NCBI RefSeq assembly: GCF_003284895.1
Contig: NZ_QMDV01000005.1
Location: 101,001-165,000 of the forward strand
Direction of reading: 5' to 3'
Source: Pontibacter arcticus
GTDB lineage: Bacteria; Bacteroidota; Bacteroidia; Cytophagales; Hymenobacteraceae
Length of the DNA stretch: 64,000 bases
This document shows positions 18,497-28,149 of this stretch, in pieces. The notes beneath the pieces were generated by a model, which ran no database searches, had not been told where the DNA came from, and worked only from the letters and a program-made list of their open reading frames with translations. Every line of letters begins with the position of its first letter. The first letter of the stretch is position 1. Position numbers and translations under genes: made by a program.

Positions 18497-21076
18497 CTAA
18501 AATCCTAACCCGAACATCAGGCCCGTGCTTGCTTTTTTGCCTTCCTGAAAGGAGGTTACAAAATCTACCCGCAGCACTTTAAAAATATGTTCTATGCCGA
18601 TGCCTACTTCTAAATAATTACCCGACGTTTTGGTATTGAGGTAGTTCAAACTGGCTACTTCCTGCCATTTCAGTTTCCGGAACAGTGGTACTTTGTTAAA
18701 GATAAAACCATTGAAGTGATGCTCGAAATGCCCTTCCAGGTAACTGTTGCTGGTGCTGTACTGGTAATAATCAAGTAACTGGAAGCCTTCGTAAGAGCCG
18801 GCAAATAAGGTGCGGTTGCCGTTAAAATGTTTGTAATCCATCAGGCGCATATCGCTTTTATTCCAGAATGTACCGCCTGTTACACTATAGCTGCCTGCGC
18901 CCAGCAAACCAAGGCTGAAATTGTCTGAAATTCGAAGCGCCGCTGTCATATAACCAACATCGCCACCCAGCGCTTTTAACCCGGTCCGGAGGCCTAACCC
19001 AAACGTAGGATACTTTGAGCCCAGGTTAAACTTATCATCGGGGCGGGTTATATAGGTTTGCCCCGGCCGGAAATTTATACTTACAGCTGCCGTTAGCGCC
19101 TGGTGCGGGGTAAAACTGGCATCTGCCAGCTCAGCATTTACAGGCACATTGGAAGTAAACCGATCACCGGGACGTTCGCGTATAGTATAGCCGGTTGTGT
19201 TCTGCAAAGGCATACGGTGCGCGTATTCCAGGGAGGTGCTCAGGTTAACGCCATTCCAGAGCTCTGACCGGAAAGTAGCCAACCCGAAATCGCGCTGGTA
19301 CAGTTTCATATAATTCCGCTCGGCCAGCAACGTATAAACCGAATTTACAAAAGGCGAAATCGGGTTTGTGTTATTGATCTGCGTTACATAACGGCCGCCT
19401 TCCAGGGAAACTACACTGTTCTTAACTGCATCATACTGGTACATCAGGCGCAGTTTGGCATTCAGCTTTTCGTTGGAAAAACCATAGCGCACGGCTGGCT
19501 CAATTGTATAGCGGCGGCGGTCTTCGAAACTTTTACGGTAAGATAAGCGCACATCGGCCACGGCACCTTCCACGGTATTGTAATGGAGAATACTTGGCCC
19601 TCCCGTGAAGCTGATAAGCGGATCAAAGCCAAACTGCACTTTCCGGAACGTGTTGGAGTAGGTATAGCCGCCCAGAAAAAAGTTTCCAAATGAGGGTTTG
19701 TTGCGCACGCGGTCCAGCGAGTCCTGGTAAGGCTTCGAGTTCTTGATCACTTCCAGGCTATCTTTTTCGTGGTAATCCACCACCTCGGCTTTGGTAAGCG
19801 GCACCGGCCGTATCTCGGCCCAGTACGCTGAGTCGCGGGTGTTGGCTTCTTTTTCTACCACCAGTATTTCTTTGCTGAATAATTTTTCGTCGTGGATGGC
19901 CGGTTGCTCTTCAGGTGTGGCTGCTTTCGGTTCAATTATCCTGAATTTTGGTTTGCGCGCCAGTTTTGCTTCAGCTACTATTTCTTCTTTTTCAGGTTCA
20001 ATTTCTTCTACTTTCGGAGGTTGGCTGTAGGCTGCCTGTACTTTATACTTTGAGTAAACGCCCGTTACGTAGCCGCGCCCTTTAAAACCCAGTCCGCCTG
20101 CCTCAAAAGTAAAGCGTTGCGATACCGGCATCCAGACATTAGCGTGTACCGGCGCATACACCTGCCGCAAGCGTATAAAATCAACAAACTCGATGCCTGC
20201 GTTTTTTGTCAGTTTTAAATCTGAGCTGTGGATGCGCCAGGTGCCGTCCACAATATAAATGCTACCCGAAAACACCGGATCATTGTTGCGGCGCGGCGTC
20301 ACTTTTATTTTGTTGATGGTACGTCCGTTCTCTTCGAAAGCCCCCAAATACTCGAACCGGTAATAGAAAAGCGCATTATTGGCCAGTGGCGATATAAATC
20401 CACGTTCGCTCAGGCCCTGTACTTTTATCAGCGGGTTGTAGAAGCTGATGTTCATTTCGGAAGCCTGGTTAAAGCTGAAACCCTGCTTTTTGCCGCTCAC
20501 CCGCGAGGAGATCATCCTTTCGTTAATCTTATTCGGCTTTTTAAAATGCAGCTCACTCACCGACTCCGATAAGTATACAATGCCCGTATCCACATCAACA
20601 ACTTTTATACCCAGCACTTTGCTAGGCACTTTATCCATGCGAGCCACGCTTTTCATGTACACGCGGGCGCTCCAGGCGTTGGCTTCATTCTGGTGATATT
20701 TCCGCAACCGGATAGCATTGCGCATGATCGGGTAGGCTGGGTCTTCTTCTGCCACGCGCACTACTACTTCTTTCAGGTTAAGCGTTTCGGGGAGCAACTG
20801 TACGTTCAGTTCCTGGGTTTCATCAGCAATAGTTACCGTTACCAGTTTTGCCCGATAGCCTACATATTTAAACTCTAACGTATAAGTGCCCGGCGCCAGT
20901 TGCAGCGAAAAATGACCTTGCTCGTTAGAGCCTGTTCCGCTTGAAGTTTCTTTGATATAAATGCTGGCAAAAGGCAAACCGCTTCCAGCTTCGTCGGTGA
21001 TGCGGCCACGCAATGTACCGGCTTGCGCTACAACACTAAGCAGGACCAGGCAGAAAATAAGCTTTAAAGTGCGCAT
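18497..21076 (-). CDS. DUF5686 and carboxypeptidase-like regulatory domain outer-membrane protein
   Basis: About 859 residues from the ATG at 21076, chosen because MRTLKLIFCLVLLSVVAQA is a clean signal peptide; the open frame extends 19 codons further upstream without signal character. Residues 20-105 form a carboxypeptidase-D regulatory-like domain (GTLRGRITDEAGSGLPFASI). A DUF5686 region follows. The C-terminal third is beta-strand-rich with alternating aromatic residues, ending in GLMFGLGF, typical of an outer-membrane barrel. A charged low-complexity insert (PPKVEEIEPEKEEIVAEAK) sits near residues 385-405. Its function is unknown. Confidence 0.85.
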   Translation of the reverse strand: MRTLKLIFCLVLLSVVAQAGTLRGRITDEAGSGLPFASIYIKETSSGTGSNEQGHFSLQLAPGTYTLEFKYVGYRAKLVTVTIADETQELNVQLLPETLNLKEVVVRVAEEDPAYPIMRNAIRLRKYHQNEANAWSARVYMKSVARMDKVPSKVLGIKVVDVDTGIVYLSESVSELHFKKPNKINERMISSRVSGKKQGFSFNQASEMNISFYNPLIKVQGLSERGFISPLANNALFYYRFEYLGAFEENGRTINKIKVTPRRNNDPVFSGSIYIVDGTWRIHSSDLKLTKNAGIEFVDFIRLRQVYAPVHANVWMPVSQRFTFEAGGLGFKGRGYVTGVYSKYKVQAAYSQPPKVEEIEPEKEEIVAEAKLARKPKFRIIEPKAATPEEQPAIHDEKLFSKEILVVEKEANTRDSAYWAEIRPVPLTKAEVVDYHEKDSLEVIKNSKPYQDSLDRVRNKPSFGNFFLGGYTYSNTFRKVQFGFDPLISFTGGPSILHYNTVEGAVADVRLSYRKSFEDRRRYTIEPAVRYGFSNEKLNAKLRLMYQYDAVKNSVVSLEGGRYVTQINNTNPISPFVNSVYTLLAERNYMKLYQRDFGLATFRSELWNGVNLSTSLEYAHRMPLQNTTGYTIRERPGDRFTSNVPVNAELADASFTPHQALTAAVSINFRPGQTYITRPDDKFNLGSKYPTFGLGLRTGLKALGGDVGYMTAALRISDNFSLGLLGAGSYSVTGGTFWNKSDMRLMDYKHFNGNRTLFAGSYEGFQLLDYYQYSTSNSYLEGHFEHHFNGFIFNKVPLFRKLKWQEVASLNYLNTKTSGNYLEVGIGIEHIFKVLRVDFVTSFQEGKKASTGLMFGLGF

Positions 21077-21344
21077 GTATACGTATAAGGATAACCCGTT
21101 GAAATTACAAGATAAGCATCGGCTGTCATACATCTAAGCATCCGCATATTTTTTGACCGGCCAGTTATGTATCAGAGCCATTTTATACTTGGCAGGTTGC
21201 TTTGCCACAGATAAATTTTCAAGGTCTATACTTTAGGCCTTACTTTGCAACTTATAACGCAGGCCGTTGGCATTTATTAGTTTGCAACAGCGTAACCCAA
21301 AGCAGCTCTTATTTGTTAGCATATCAGAAAGTATAACCCACAAT

Positions 21345-21821
21345 TTGGAGCAGAAAAAGAAATATTATACCCCAAAGGAAGCCCTCCTGAAAGCGGCTGC
21401 TTACTGCGCCTACCAGGAGCGCACGCAGCAGGAAGTACGTACTAAACTTTACTCGTATGGCCTGGAACCCGACGATGTGGAGAACCTGATCGTGCGCCTG
21501 AGCGAAGAAAAAATGATTGACGAAGAACGCTATGCGCAGAGTTATGTGCGTGGCAAATATGGCATTAAGAAATGGGGCCGTCGTAAAATTGTGCAGGGCC
21601 TGAAAGGAAAAGGTATTTCGGATTACTGCATCAAACAAGGCTTAAAAGAGATTGATTTTGACCAATACGAACAAAACCTGCTGAATTTACTGGAGAAAAA
21701 AGCCCGCACCGAAAAAGAGAAAAACCCTTTCCAGCGCCGCCAGAAGTTAAGCTACTATCTGCTCAGCAAAGGTTATGAAAACGACCTGGTACAGGATGCG
21801 CTAAAAAGTATAGGTGAGTAG
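21345..21821 (+). CDS. recX: Regulatory protein RecX
   Basis: RecX binds RecA filaments and limits recombination activity. Three-helix RecX repeats are visible in ALLKAAAYCAYQERTQQEV, LIVRLSEEKMIDEERYAQSYV, and KGISDYCIKQGLKEI, followed by the conserved LLSKGYENDLV tail. The frame is open from a TTG at 21267, but there is no ATG before the conserved region. I chose the TTG at 21345 because it gives MEQKKKYYTPKEALL and about 158 residues, the family size. The family assignment is firm; the start is not. recA is not in the window. Confidence 0.88.
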   Translation: MEQKKKYYTPKEALLKAAAYCAYQERTQQEVRTKLYSYGLEPDDVENLIVRLSEEKMIDEERYAQSYVRGKYGIKKWGRRKIVQGLKGKGISDYCIKQGLKEIDFDQYEQNLLNLLEKKARTEKEKNPFQRRQKLSYYLLSKGYENDLVQDALKSIGE

Positions 21822-21860
21822 TTATTTATGCTTCCTCAGGTGAAATCCGATACTTTACTA

Positions 21861-22496
21861 TTACCTTTTTGCCGGCACTTTTGGGTTCTCTATTCTTCGT
21901 TGCGGCACCAGCACGACCCGGCGGCCGGTTATTTCTTCGAGCATCGGCTTCAGAATTTTTTCTGCATTTACCTGGGTCTGGCGCAAAATACCGGAGTTAA
22001 GGGCAGCGCGTTTCACGTTCTGCTCGGCGTAGCGGTAGCCTTCCTGCACCAGCTCAGCATCCTGGAAATAGGTGTTTTCTTTTGAGAAGACTTTTGATTT
22101 GCTATGGTCTACTTTATAGTAGCAAAGCTGCGCTGCCGGTAAGGCTACCTGTACCACCGAGTCGCCCTGAAAAACAATATCCTGCTGTTTTATTTTAGTG
22201 AAATCGATACAACCAACAGCTTCGCCAGCCACAATTAGTACCAGCTTGGAATTTGGCACCCACCTCGATACGGCCTTCTCATACTCTACCACATCCTTGA
22301 AATTATAACGCACCAGTTCCATGCGCCCCAGGTCTTCCACGGATGTTAAAATGGTGTTATAAGTTAGCGTTACTTCGGGCACTTTTTTCTCTTCTTTCTC
22401 CCCGAAAAAGTCTTTAAAGCTGCGCCAAATAAACAAGCCGACAGCAAAAGCTAAAATCCAGGGAAGTAATTTTATTAAAACTCGGAGTAAAGGCAT
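21861..22496 (-). CDS. DUF4230 domain-containing membrane-anchored protein
   Basis: 211 residues: one N-terminal transmembrane helix (LLPWILAFAVGLFIWRSF), a basic/acidic linker, then a DUF4230 domain starting near NTILTSVEDLGRMELVRYNFKDV and ending around KILKPMLEEITGRRVVLVPQ. The domain presumably faces the periplasm. DUF4230 has no known biochemical role. The gene converges on recX with a 39-base gap and ends in a basic tail (RRIENPKVPAKR). Confidence 0.86.
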   Translation of the reverse strand: MPLLRVLIKLLPWILAFAVGLFIWRSFKDFFGEKEEKKVPEVTLTYNTILTSVEDLGRMELVRYNFKDVVEYEKAVSRWVPNSKLVLIVAGEAVGCIDFTKIKQQDIVFQGDSVVQVALPAAQLCYYKVDHSKSKVFSKENTYFQDAELVQEGYRYAEQNVKRAALNSGILRQTQVNAEKILKPMLEEITGRRVVLVPQRRIENPKVPAKR

Positions 22497-22641
22497 GGGA
22501 TGGTATATTTATACTTTAGTAAGTATCTAACAACAAGTTCTGTTTAAACGAAGTTATGTTCTACGAATTGACCGGTTCAGAAAGGTGGTAGATTCGTTGC
22601 CAATATACGTTAGAATCATCTTCCTGAAAACTAATCAACAA

Positions 22642-23544
22642 TCATACCTCAACCCCCAACCGTTCTTTAAACCCTGCGTTGCCCTGCAAGCCGCCGGTGT
22701 GGATGGCTACAATCCGGCTTCCGCTTTTGAAATATCCCTGTTTAATCAGATCGAAAAGGCCGAAGAACATTTTTCCGGTATAGATTGGCTCCAGCAGTAT
22801 ATGGTGTTGTTTCTGAAAAGTATAAATAAAGTCTAATAACTCAGGTTTTACTTTGGCATAACCTCCAAAATGGTAATCGGTTAGCAGTTGCCAGTTGCTA
22901 TACTTTTTGCCGTTATACTTCAGAATAAGCGCTTCTATTTCCTTTTGTAAAAAATTCCCGCCCTTTAAAGCCGGGAAACCCAACACCTGCTTTTCACCGT
23001 CCAAGACTGCAATAATTCCTGCGATGGTGCCGCCTGTTCCGCACGCGCAACAGATGTAATCATAGGCTATGTTAATATCTTCTACGATCTCGGTGCAGCC
23101 TTTTACAGCCAAGGCGTTGGTGCCGCCTTCCGGAATGAAGTAAGGTTGTTTATACTTTTGAGAAAGCTCTTCTAAGAAATTAGCATCATCTTTTAACCTG
23201 TATTGTTCGCGGCTGATATAATGGAGTTGCATGCCGCGGCTAATTGCAAATTGGAGCGTTGGGTTAAGAGGTTCGTGTTCTTCGCCCCGGATAATACCAA
23301 TGGTTCTGAAGCCAAATTCCTGGCCGGCTGCAGCTGTTGCAGCGATATGATTGGAATAAGCACCGCCAAATGTAAGCAGTGTGTCTTTGTTTTCTGAACG
23401 CGCCTGTTGCAGGTTATACTTTAGTTTCCGCCACTTATTACCCGATATGGCAGGGTGCAGCAAATCTTCGCGTTTTACCCAAAGTTCTATACTTTGTTCA
23501 TCTAAAAGCGGGTGTTTTAATTGCTGCAAAGGTGCTTCCATCAT
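22642..23544 (-). CDS. 1-aminocyclopropane-1-carboxylate deaminase / D-cysteine desulfhydrase family PLP enzyme
   Basis: 300 residues, fold type II PLP enzyme. The PLP lysine lies in REDLLHPAISGNKWRKLKY (Lys about residue 38), followed by the family block TFGGAYSNHIAATAAAG; CACGTGGTIAGII is the phosphate-binding loop. Members deaminate ACC or D-cysteine, and sequence alone does not separate the two in Bacteroidota. It is about 10% shorter than plant-associated ACC deaminases (about 340 residues), which fits the D-cysteine desulfhydrase-like branch better. It lies downstream of yfhO but is separated from it by a terminator. Confidence 0.85.
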   Translation of the reverse strand: MMEAPLQQLKHPLLDEQSIELWVKREDLLHPAISGNKWRKLKYNLQQARSENKDTLLTFGGAYSNHIAATAAAGQEFGFRTIGIIRGEEHEPLNPTLQFAISRGMQLHYISREQYRLKDDANFLEELSQKYKQPYFIPEGGTNALAVKGCTEIVEDINIAYDYICCACGTGGTIAGIIAVLDGEKQVLGFPALKGGNFLQKEIEALILKYNGKKYSNWQLLTDYHFGGYAKVKPELLDFIYTFQKQHHILLEPIYTGKMFFGLFDLIKQGYFKSGSRIVAIHTGGLQGNAGFKERLGVEV

Positions 23545-23548
23545 CGTT

Positions 23549-23580
23549 AAAAAAGAAGCCCCAGCATAGGCTGAGGCTCA
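23549..23580 (-). terminator. Terminator between yfhO-type gene and the desulfhydrase gene
   Basis: On the minus strand AGCCTCAGC pairs with GCTGGGGCT around a 4-base loop, followed by TCTTTTTT. It ends the YfhO transcript and lies only 5 bases before the start codon of the next minus-strand gene, so that gene needs read-through or a promoter inside this element. Confidence 0.65.
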
Positions 23581-23605
23581 GTTTATACTTTGTAAATGCT
23601 GTAAT

Positions 23606-26050
23606 TTATACTTTGGCTACGATCTTTTCTTCCAGTGTTGGTCGCTTTTTAACGGCGTAAGCAATGGTACCGAGCAGCACCAGCACCAAAAGTATAGAAG
23701 AAATTAAAGATACCGTATTGCCTAAGGTATAAGATTGCGGCTCGAACTTAAACTCGATGGTATGCTTGCCAGCCGGCACCTGCATGGCGCGCAAAATGTA
23801 GTTGGCCCGGATATGCTCTACCGGATTTCCATCTAAGTAAGCCTGCCAGCCAGCCGGGTAGTAGATTTCAGAGAAAACAACCAGGCCATCTTCTCTCGCG
23901 TCGTACTCATACTTCAGGTAAACAGGTTTGTATTCTGTTAGCTTGATGTTCGCGTTTTCGGCGGCAAACCTGTTATACTTCACCGGAAACTTCTTTGTGT
24001 CGATAATTGCGGTTGTGCCGGCATCAAACATGGTCAGGGCATCCAGTTCTTCGTCCGGAGATTGTACCGGCTTTACTTCTTCTACAAACCAGGCATTGCC
24101 TAAGGCGCCCGGCACACGCTGCACCGGTTGTTTCGGATCGCCGGTTATAGCATAGCGGGTATTCAGCATGCGGTATACTTCCAGGTTGTTCTGCGAAATG
24201 TGGCGGTCGATCACATCCTGATAACGGCGCATTTTAGCCCCGTGGTAACCACCCACAGATTTATGGAAGTAGGATGTGCGGGCATCGTTAAATGGATTTG
24301 GCAGGTTGATTACACGGTAGCTCAGATCCTTGTCCTGCAATATAAGTTGGTCGGCTGGCGTTGGCTGAAAGTGGTTGGCTACTACCTGCGCCTGAAAATC
24401 GTCGTTGTTCAGGTAACGCTTGTCTACCGTCCAAAGATCAACTAAAATCAGAACACCAACACCCACAATGGCAACGGTGGCCGACAGTTTATTTTTCACA
24501 TAGAAGTATAAAATTCCAAGCGCCAGCACGATAAATACCAGCGAGCGGAAGGCATCGGAGCGCATCATACTTTCGCGGTCAGCACGGATAGCATCGATCG
24601 GGTACTGCGCCTGAATGAGTTGCTGGTCTATGGCAGCTGTAAAACTGGCCGAACCTGCGAAAAGCCAAACCAATAAGCACAAGCCGCCGGTTATACCACC
24701 CGAGATCAACAGTTTTTTATCCAGATTTTTCAGGTTCGTACGCTCACTGATCAATTTCCAGAGGGCAAGTATAGCCAGGAATGGGATCGTGATCTGGGCA
24801 ATTACCAGCGCCGAAGCTACCGCCCTGAACTTGTTATAGCCCGGGAAATAATCGAACATGAAATAGTTAAACGCTTCGAAATTCTTACCCCAGGCAAGTA
24901 TAATCGAAAGTATGGTTCCGGCTACCAGCCAGCTTACCCAACGCCTGTCTACAATAAACAAGCCCAGCACAAACAGGAAACAGATAATGGCACCCACATA
25001 CACCGGCCCGCTTGTTATGGGCTGATCTCCCCAATACATCGGCAGGCCTTGCTGCATCATTTGTTCGGCTTGCGCCGGAGGTACGCCTAACCGGGTAAAG
25101 GCCGCAAAGGTTTCAGAGTCTTTGCCAAGCGAGGCGTTGCTGCTGCCCCCGTAAAAATCCGGAATGAGCAAGGTGATGGTTTCTGTGATGCCATAGCTCC
25201 AGTTAAAGGCATAGTCGCGATCCAGACCGCCGCCAATTTGTTCACCGCTATTGGGTGCTGTAAGTTCTGATTTACCCCGGATGCTGTACTCGGTGTATTC
25301 GGCGGTGGTATACAAACGCCCGAAGTTTACGCCAACGGCCAAAATTGCAGCTACCAGCAGTACCAATCCTCTCTTTAATAACTCAGGAAAACTATTGTGT
25401 TTGATGGCGTAATATACTTCTACAATACCGTAAATGATCACCAGCAACAGCATATAGAAGGTCATTTGCAGGTGATTGAAGTGCAGATTAAGCGTTAGAC
25501 CAAGCGCAAAAAGCGCTGCACCTATCCAAAGATTCCGGCGAAGCGCGTAGATCAAACCACCCAGCACTACCGGTATATAAGCAATAGTCAGGGATTTGGT
25601 ATTATGCCCCGCCTCGAGTATGATGATGTTGTAGGATGTAAAACCGAACGCGATGGCCCCGACCGTAGCCAGCCACGGACTCATGCCCAGCGCGATCAGA
25701 AGTATATAAGCACCTAGTAAAGTGATGAAAATATTGCCGGCCAGCGCAGGCATATCAAAAGTAAGAATCGAATGGATCACACCTGAAAAATCGCCGGGAT
25801 AGCGGGTGTTGATCAGGTAAGAAGGCATGCCGCTGAACATGGAGTTGGTCCAGAGGGCTTCTTCGCCGGTGGCTTCGCGGTAATCCTGAATTTCTTTGGC
25901 GCCGCCTTTAAACTGCAGCATGTCGTGCTGCGAAAGAGCTTTGTCTTCAAATAAAACCGGGGCAAAGTAAGCTGCCGTCAGCAACAGGAAAACCAGAATA
26001 GCAACGATGTGTGGTAATACGTCGCGTTTAAAGTTAATAGAAGTTGTCAT
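23606..26050 (-). CDS. YfhO family membrane protein
   Basis: About 814 residues from the ATG at 26050 (a TTG three codons upstream is possible). There are at least twelve hydrophobic helices. The first extramembrane loop carries LSQHDMLQFKGGAKEIQDYR and LWTNSMFSGMPSYLI, hallmarks of YfhO in Bacteroidota. The C-terminal soluble region contains FSEIYYPAGWQAYLDG, the usual YfhO end before a final helix. YfhO resembles GT-C glycosyltransferases; in Bacillus and Listeria the family is linked to glycosylation of lipoteichoic or wall polymers. A polymer-decorating role here is inference. Confidence 0.9.
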   Translation of the reverse strand: MTTSINFKRDVLPHIVAILVFLLLTAAYFAPVLFEDKALSQHDMLQFKGGAKEIQDYREATGEEALWTNSMFSGMPSYLINTRYPGDFSGVIHSILTFDMPALAGNIFITLLGAYILLIALGMSPWLATVGAIAFGFTSYNIIILEAGHNTKSLTIAYIPVVLGGLIYALRRNLWIGAALFALGLTLNLHFNHLQMTFYMLLLVIIYGIVEVYYAIKHNSFPELLKRGLVLLVAAILAVGVNFGRLYTTAEYTEYSIRGKSELTAPNSGEQIGGGLDRDYAFNWSYGITETITLLIPDFYGGSSNASLGKDSETFAAFTRLGVPPAQAEQMMQQGLPMYWGDQPITSGPVYVGAIICFLFVLGLFIVDRRWVSWLVAGTILSIILAWGKNFEAFNYFMFDYFPGYNKFRAVASALVIAQITIPFLAILALWKLISERTNLKNLDKKLLISGGITGGLCLLVWLFAGSASFTAAIDQQLIQAQYPIDAIRADRESMMRSDAFRSLVFIVLALGILYFYVKNKLSATVAIVGVGVLILVDLWTVDKRYLNNDDFQAQVVANHFQPTPADQLILQDKDLSYRVINLPNPFNDARTSYFHKSVGGYHGAKMRRYQDVIDRHISQNNLEVYRMLNTRYAITGDPKQPVQRVPGALGNAWFVEEVKPVQSPDEELDALTMFDAGTTAIIDTKKFPVKYNRFAAENANIKLTEYKPVYLKYEYDAREDGLVVFSEIYYPAGWQAYLDGNPVEHIRANYILRAMQVPAGKHTIEFKFEPQSYTLGNTVSLISSILLVLVLLGTIAYAVKKRPTLEEKIVAKV

Positions 26051-26059
26051 ATCTTTCAA

Positions 26060-26433
26060 AAACCGCCAATTATAGCGCTTGAAAGATAATAGTTTTATTT
26101 TACTTCTCCTTTATGATGGTAGAGTTTGCTGTTGATACTACTATAAGCTAATCATATTCAGTATATCTTTTTGTTGTCTTTTGCAGAGGTCCTAGAAGTC
26201 TCATTCAAAGGCTAATCTTATATAGCTAAACTCTTACAACTAACCATGTCGCGAGTTTAGCGAGCGCGTAACTTGTGGCTGTGCATAATGCCAGTTTGTA
26301 ACTGGTATTAATTCCATTCTTATGCTTTCGCCAGTTATTCTGTCCCGAAGCATTTCGGGGAAACTGGCTGCCATACCAAACCACCAGTTACCGCTTTGCT
26401 CAAATCGGCGGTATACAATAGTTATATTTCTGT
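26060..26433. other. Non-coding gap with nested hairpins
   Basis: About 370 bases without a credible gene. The right half contains CCAGTTTGTAACTGG (26291-26305) and a second hairpin CCAGTT ... AACTGG (26331-26367) enclosing CCCGAA-GCAT-TTCGGG (26344-26359). A GC-rich block CGCGAGTTTAGCGAGCGCG lies near 26250. The composition differs from the AT-rich left half. It could be a decayed repeat element or a structured RNA; I do not recognise it. Confidence 0.55.
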
Positions 26434-27357
26434 TTATCTTCTTTTTCCTCTACCACCGCCAAAATTGGCCTGCAACCCGATAGAAGGGATAATGGTGATG
26501 CCTGAGAAACTGACTTCGCGGCTTTCCAGAAACTTATACGTGCCGTAATTCTGGTAATACATGGTGAGGGCCGGCAGAACATAAATATGCTTGAAGCCGA
26601 TCTTACCATTCACAAATAACCCATAAGACGGAAAGCTATTCTTCTCCATCAGGCCTTCCACTTTCACCGATTCGCCGGCTACTTTTTTAAATATCCGGCC
26701 CGGCTCAAAGCCATACTTCACAAACGTATGGTTATACACAGCGCCAAACGAAATATTCCCGATCTCCTCCTCTACGCCAAACGATTTACTGAAAACCAAC
26801 GGAATTACAATATCGCGGCGCTGGGCGGTAAAGGAGAAAACAGACGTTAATCTATCCAGCAGAAGTTTATCTACAATACCTGAACTCTGGCCGGCATACT
26901 GCAAACCAACGCTGCCATACCATTGCCCGCCCTGCCCTGGATTCTGGGGTGTGCCAAGTGCGCCCATAAACTGGTACATCGCATCGAACACATGCACCCC
27001 GGAAGCAAACTTATACCCTACATCCACACGCGGCGCGACCCCATAACGCAGGTAAAAATCAAAGGTAGGGCCTACCGGATCGAGAGCATACGAGACTAGC
27101 GCTTTCGAAAAGACATCCACCTGCTCATCATAAAATACGGTATCCCGGTCTGCAATGGCATCTACGGCAGCTTTGGTGATATCATCTAACTGTGAAATAG
27201 GCTCGCTGGCAATATTGCCGCCAAAGTTTACACCCGCCTTAAACTGCCCCTGCGGTGTAACTTTACCAGAATGTATAACCGAGCGCGGAGCCGTACAACC
27301 AGCTGCCAGCGCAACCAGACAGATCATCCAAAATAAAGAAAGTGATTTAGAGCGCAT
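26434..27357 (-). CDS. Predicted lipoprotein of unknown function, beta-strand-rich
   Basis: About 307 residues from the ATG at 27357, chosen because MRSKSLSLFWMICLVALAAGC is a good type II signal peptide (lipobox AAGC, Cys21); the open frame runs 31 codons further up without support. The mature part has repeated glycine and aromatic-rich beta segments (FDFYLRYGVAPRVDVGYKFASG, GQWYGSVGLQYAG, NISFGAVYNHTFVKYG) and ends GLQANFGGGRGKRR. The pattern suggests a small outer-membrane barrel-like protein, but no named family is evident. A final basic tail is odd for a barrel. Confidence 0.72.
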   Translation of the reverse strand: MRSKSLSLFWMICLVALAAGCTAPRSVIHSGKVTPQGQFKAGVNFGGNIASEPISQLDDITKAAVDAIADRDTVFYDEQVDVFSKALVSYALDPVGPTFDFYLRYGVAPRVDVGYKFASGVHVFDAMYQFMGALGTPQNPGQGGQWYGSVGLQYAGQSSGIVDKLLLDRLTSVFSFTAQRRDIVIPLVFSKSFGVEEEIGNISFGAVYNHTFVKYGFEPGRIFKKVAGESVKVEGLMEKNSFPSYGLFVNGKIGFKHIYVLPALTMYYQNYGTYKFLESREVSFSGITIIPSIGLQANFGGGRGKRR

Positions 27358-27441
27358 GGCAGAAAGTATAAAATTGTTGTTGTAAGAAAAACAGATGCAC
27401 TGACCCAAAGCCAGCTGAAAGGTATAATGGCGTTTACATAC

Positions 27442-27485
27442 AAAAGCCATACTCCTTTACACTACTAATGAAAGAGTATGGCTTG
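27442..27485. terminator. Terminator between the DUF4834 gene and the lipoprotein gene
   Basis: AAGCCATACTC (27444-27454) pairs with GAGTATGGCTT (27474-27484) around a 19-base loop. It lies downstream of the DUF4834 gene on the minus strand, with TTTT after the stem. Confidence 0.6.
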
Positions 27486-27508
27486 TAAGTATAGAAATGG
27501 CTTTACGC

Positions 27509-27802
27509 CTATTTTACTTCTTCATAATCTACATACTTGCCGCCATCAAAACCTTTGCGGCCGGGCTTTTCGGGTATGTAATCAATTTTAATATCACTGT
27601 TAGGTGCTTTCGGGCCGCCATAGGTATTGTTAAAAGGCTGTCCGTTGGTACGCGGGCCCTGTTGGTGCATGTTGCCATTAAAAAAGGCCCCATTACCCAT
27701 TTTCTTTTTGATGAACGTGGCCAGCAGATAACGCAGTAACACCGGCGCTACTAACCGCATAAAGAAAAATATCAGAGCTGTAATTATGATGAATTTTAGC
27801 AT
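27509..27802 (-). CDS. DUF4834 family small membrane protein
   Basis: 97 residues from the ATG at 27802. The longer frame to 27916 adds 38 codons that lack similarity and overlap the likely promoter. One transmembrane helix (LKFIIITALIFFFMRLVAPVL) is followed by a basic juxtamembrane stretch and a polar, Gly/Pro-rich tail ending in KIDYIPEKPGRKGFDGGKYV and DYEEV. That last motif is the hallmark of DUF4834. The family is confined to Bacteroidota and has no known function. It may be a membrane scaffold, but nothing here shows that. Confidence 0.8.
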   Translation of the reverse strand: MLKFIIITALIFFFMRLVAPVLLRYLLATFIKKKMGNGAFFNGNMHQQGPRTNGQPFNNTYGGPKAPNSDIKIDYIPEKPGRKGFDGGKYVDYEEVK

Positions 27803-28149
27803 GAATCTATATGTGTTAACTATAAATGTTAAAGTAAGGCAGCAAGTATACTTTATACTACACAACTCTCCTGCCAAAAGTTTAGGATATGGCATTTTGG
27901 CGCTATAATCTTTCAAAAGAAAAACACCTTCTGCTTTATTTTACATTAGCGCTGCAGCATGGCAGTAACTTCGCTTCTGAACTTCTTAGCCCTTTGCGGC
28001 CTTTTAAGTGTTAGTGCCCGGCAGCCTGATTAAAGTATAACTTATACTTAGGCAAGTGGCTGACCGATTGTTGCGCTAAATTAATTAATTTTGTAAAAAA
28101 CTAACAAACCTACTTTTCAGGGCTTCGGCTCTGCTTTTGGCTATTCCCC
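27803..28149. promoter_or_regulatory. Divergent intergenic region with a possible Bacteroidota -7 element
   Basis: About 345 bases between the DUF4834 gene (minus) and the LTA synthase gene (plus). TAATTTTG at 28086-28093 matches the TAnnTTTG -7 consensus of Bacteroidota sigma-A promoters, 57 bases before the plus-strand start. TTG triplets lie 12 and 15 bases upstream, closer than the usual 19-20, so the -33 box is doubtful. AGTATAA words occur at about 27845 and 28034. No small gene was found. Confidence 0.4.
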
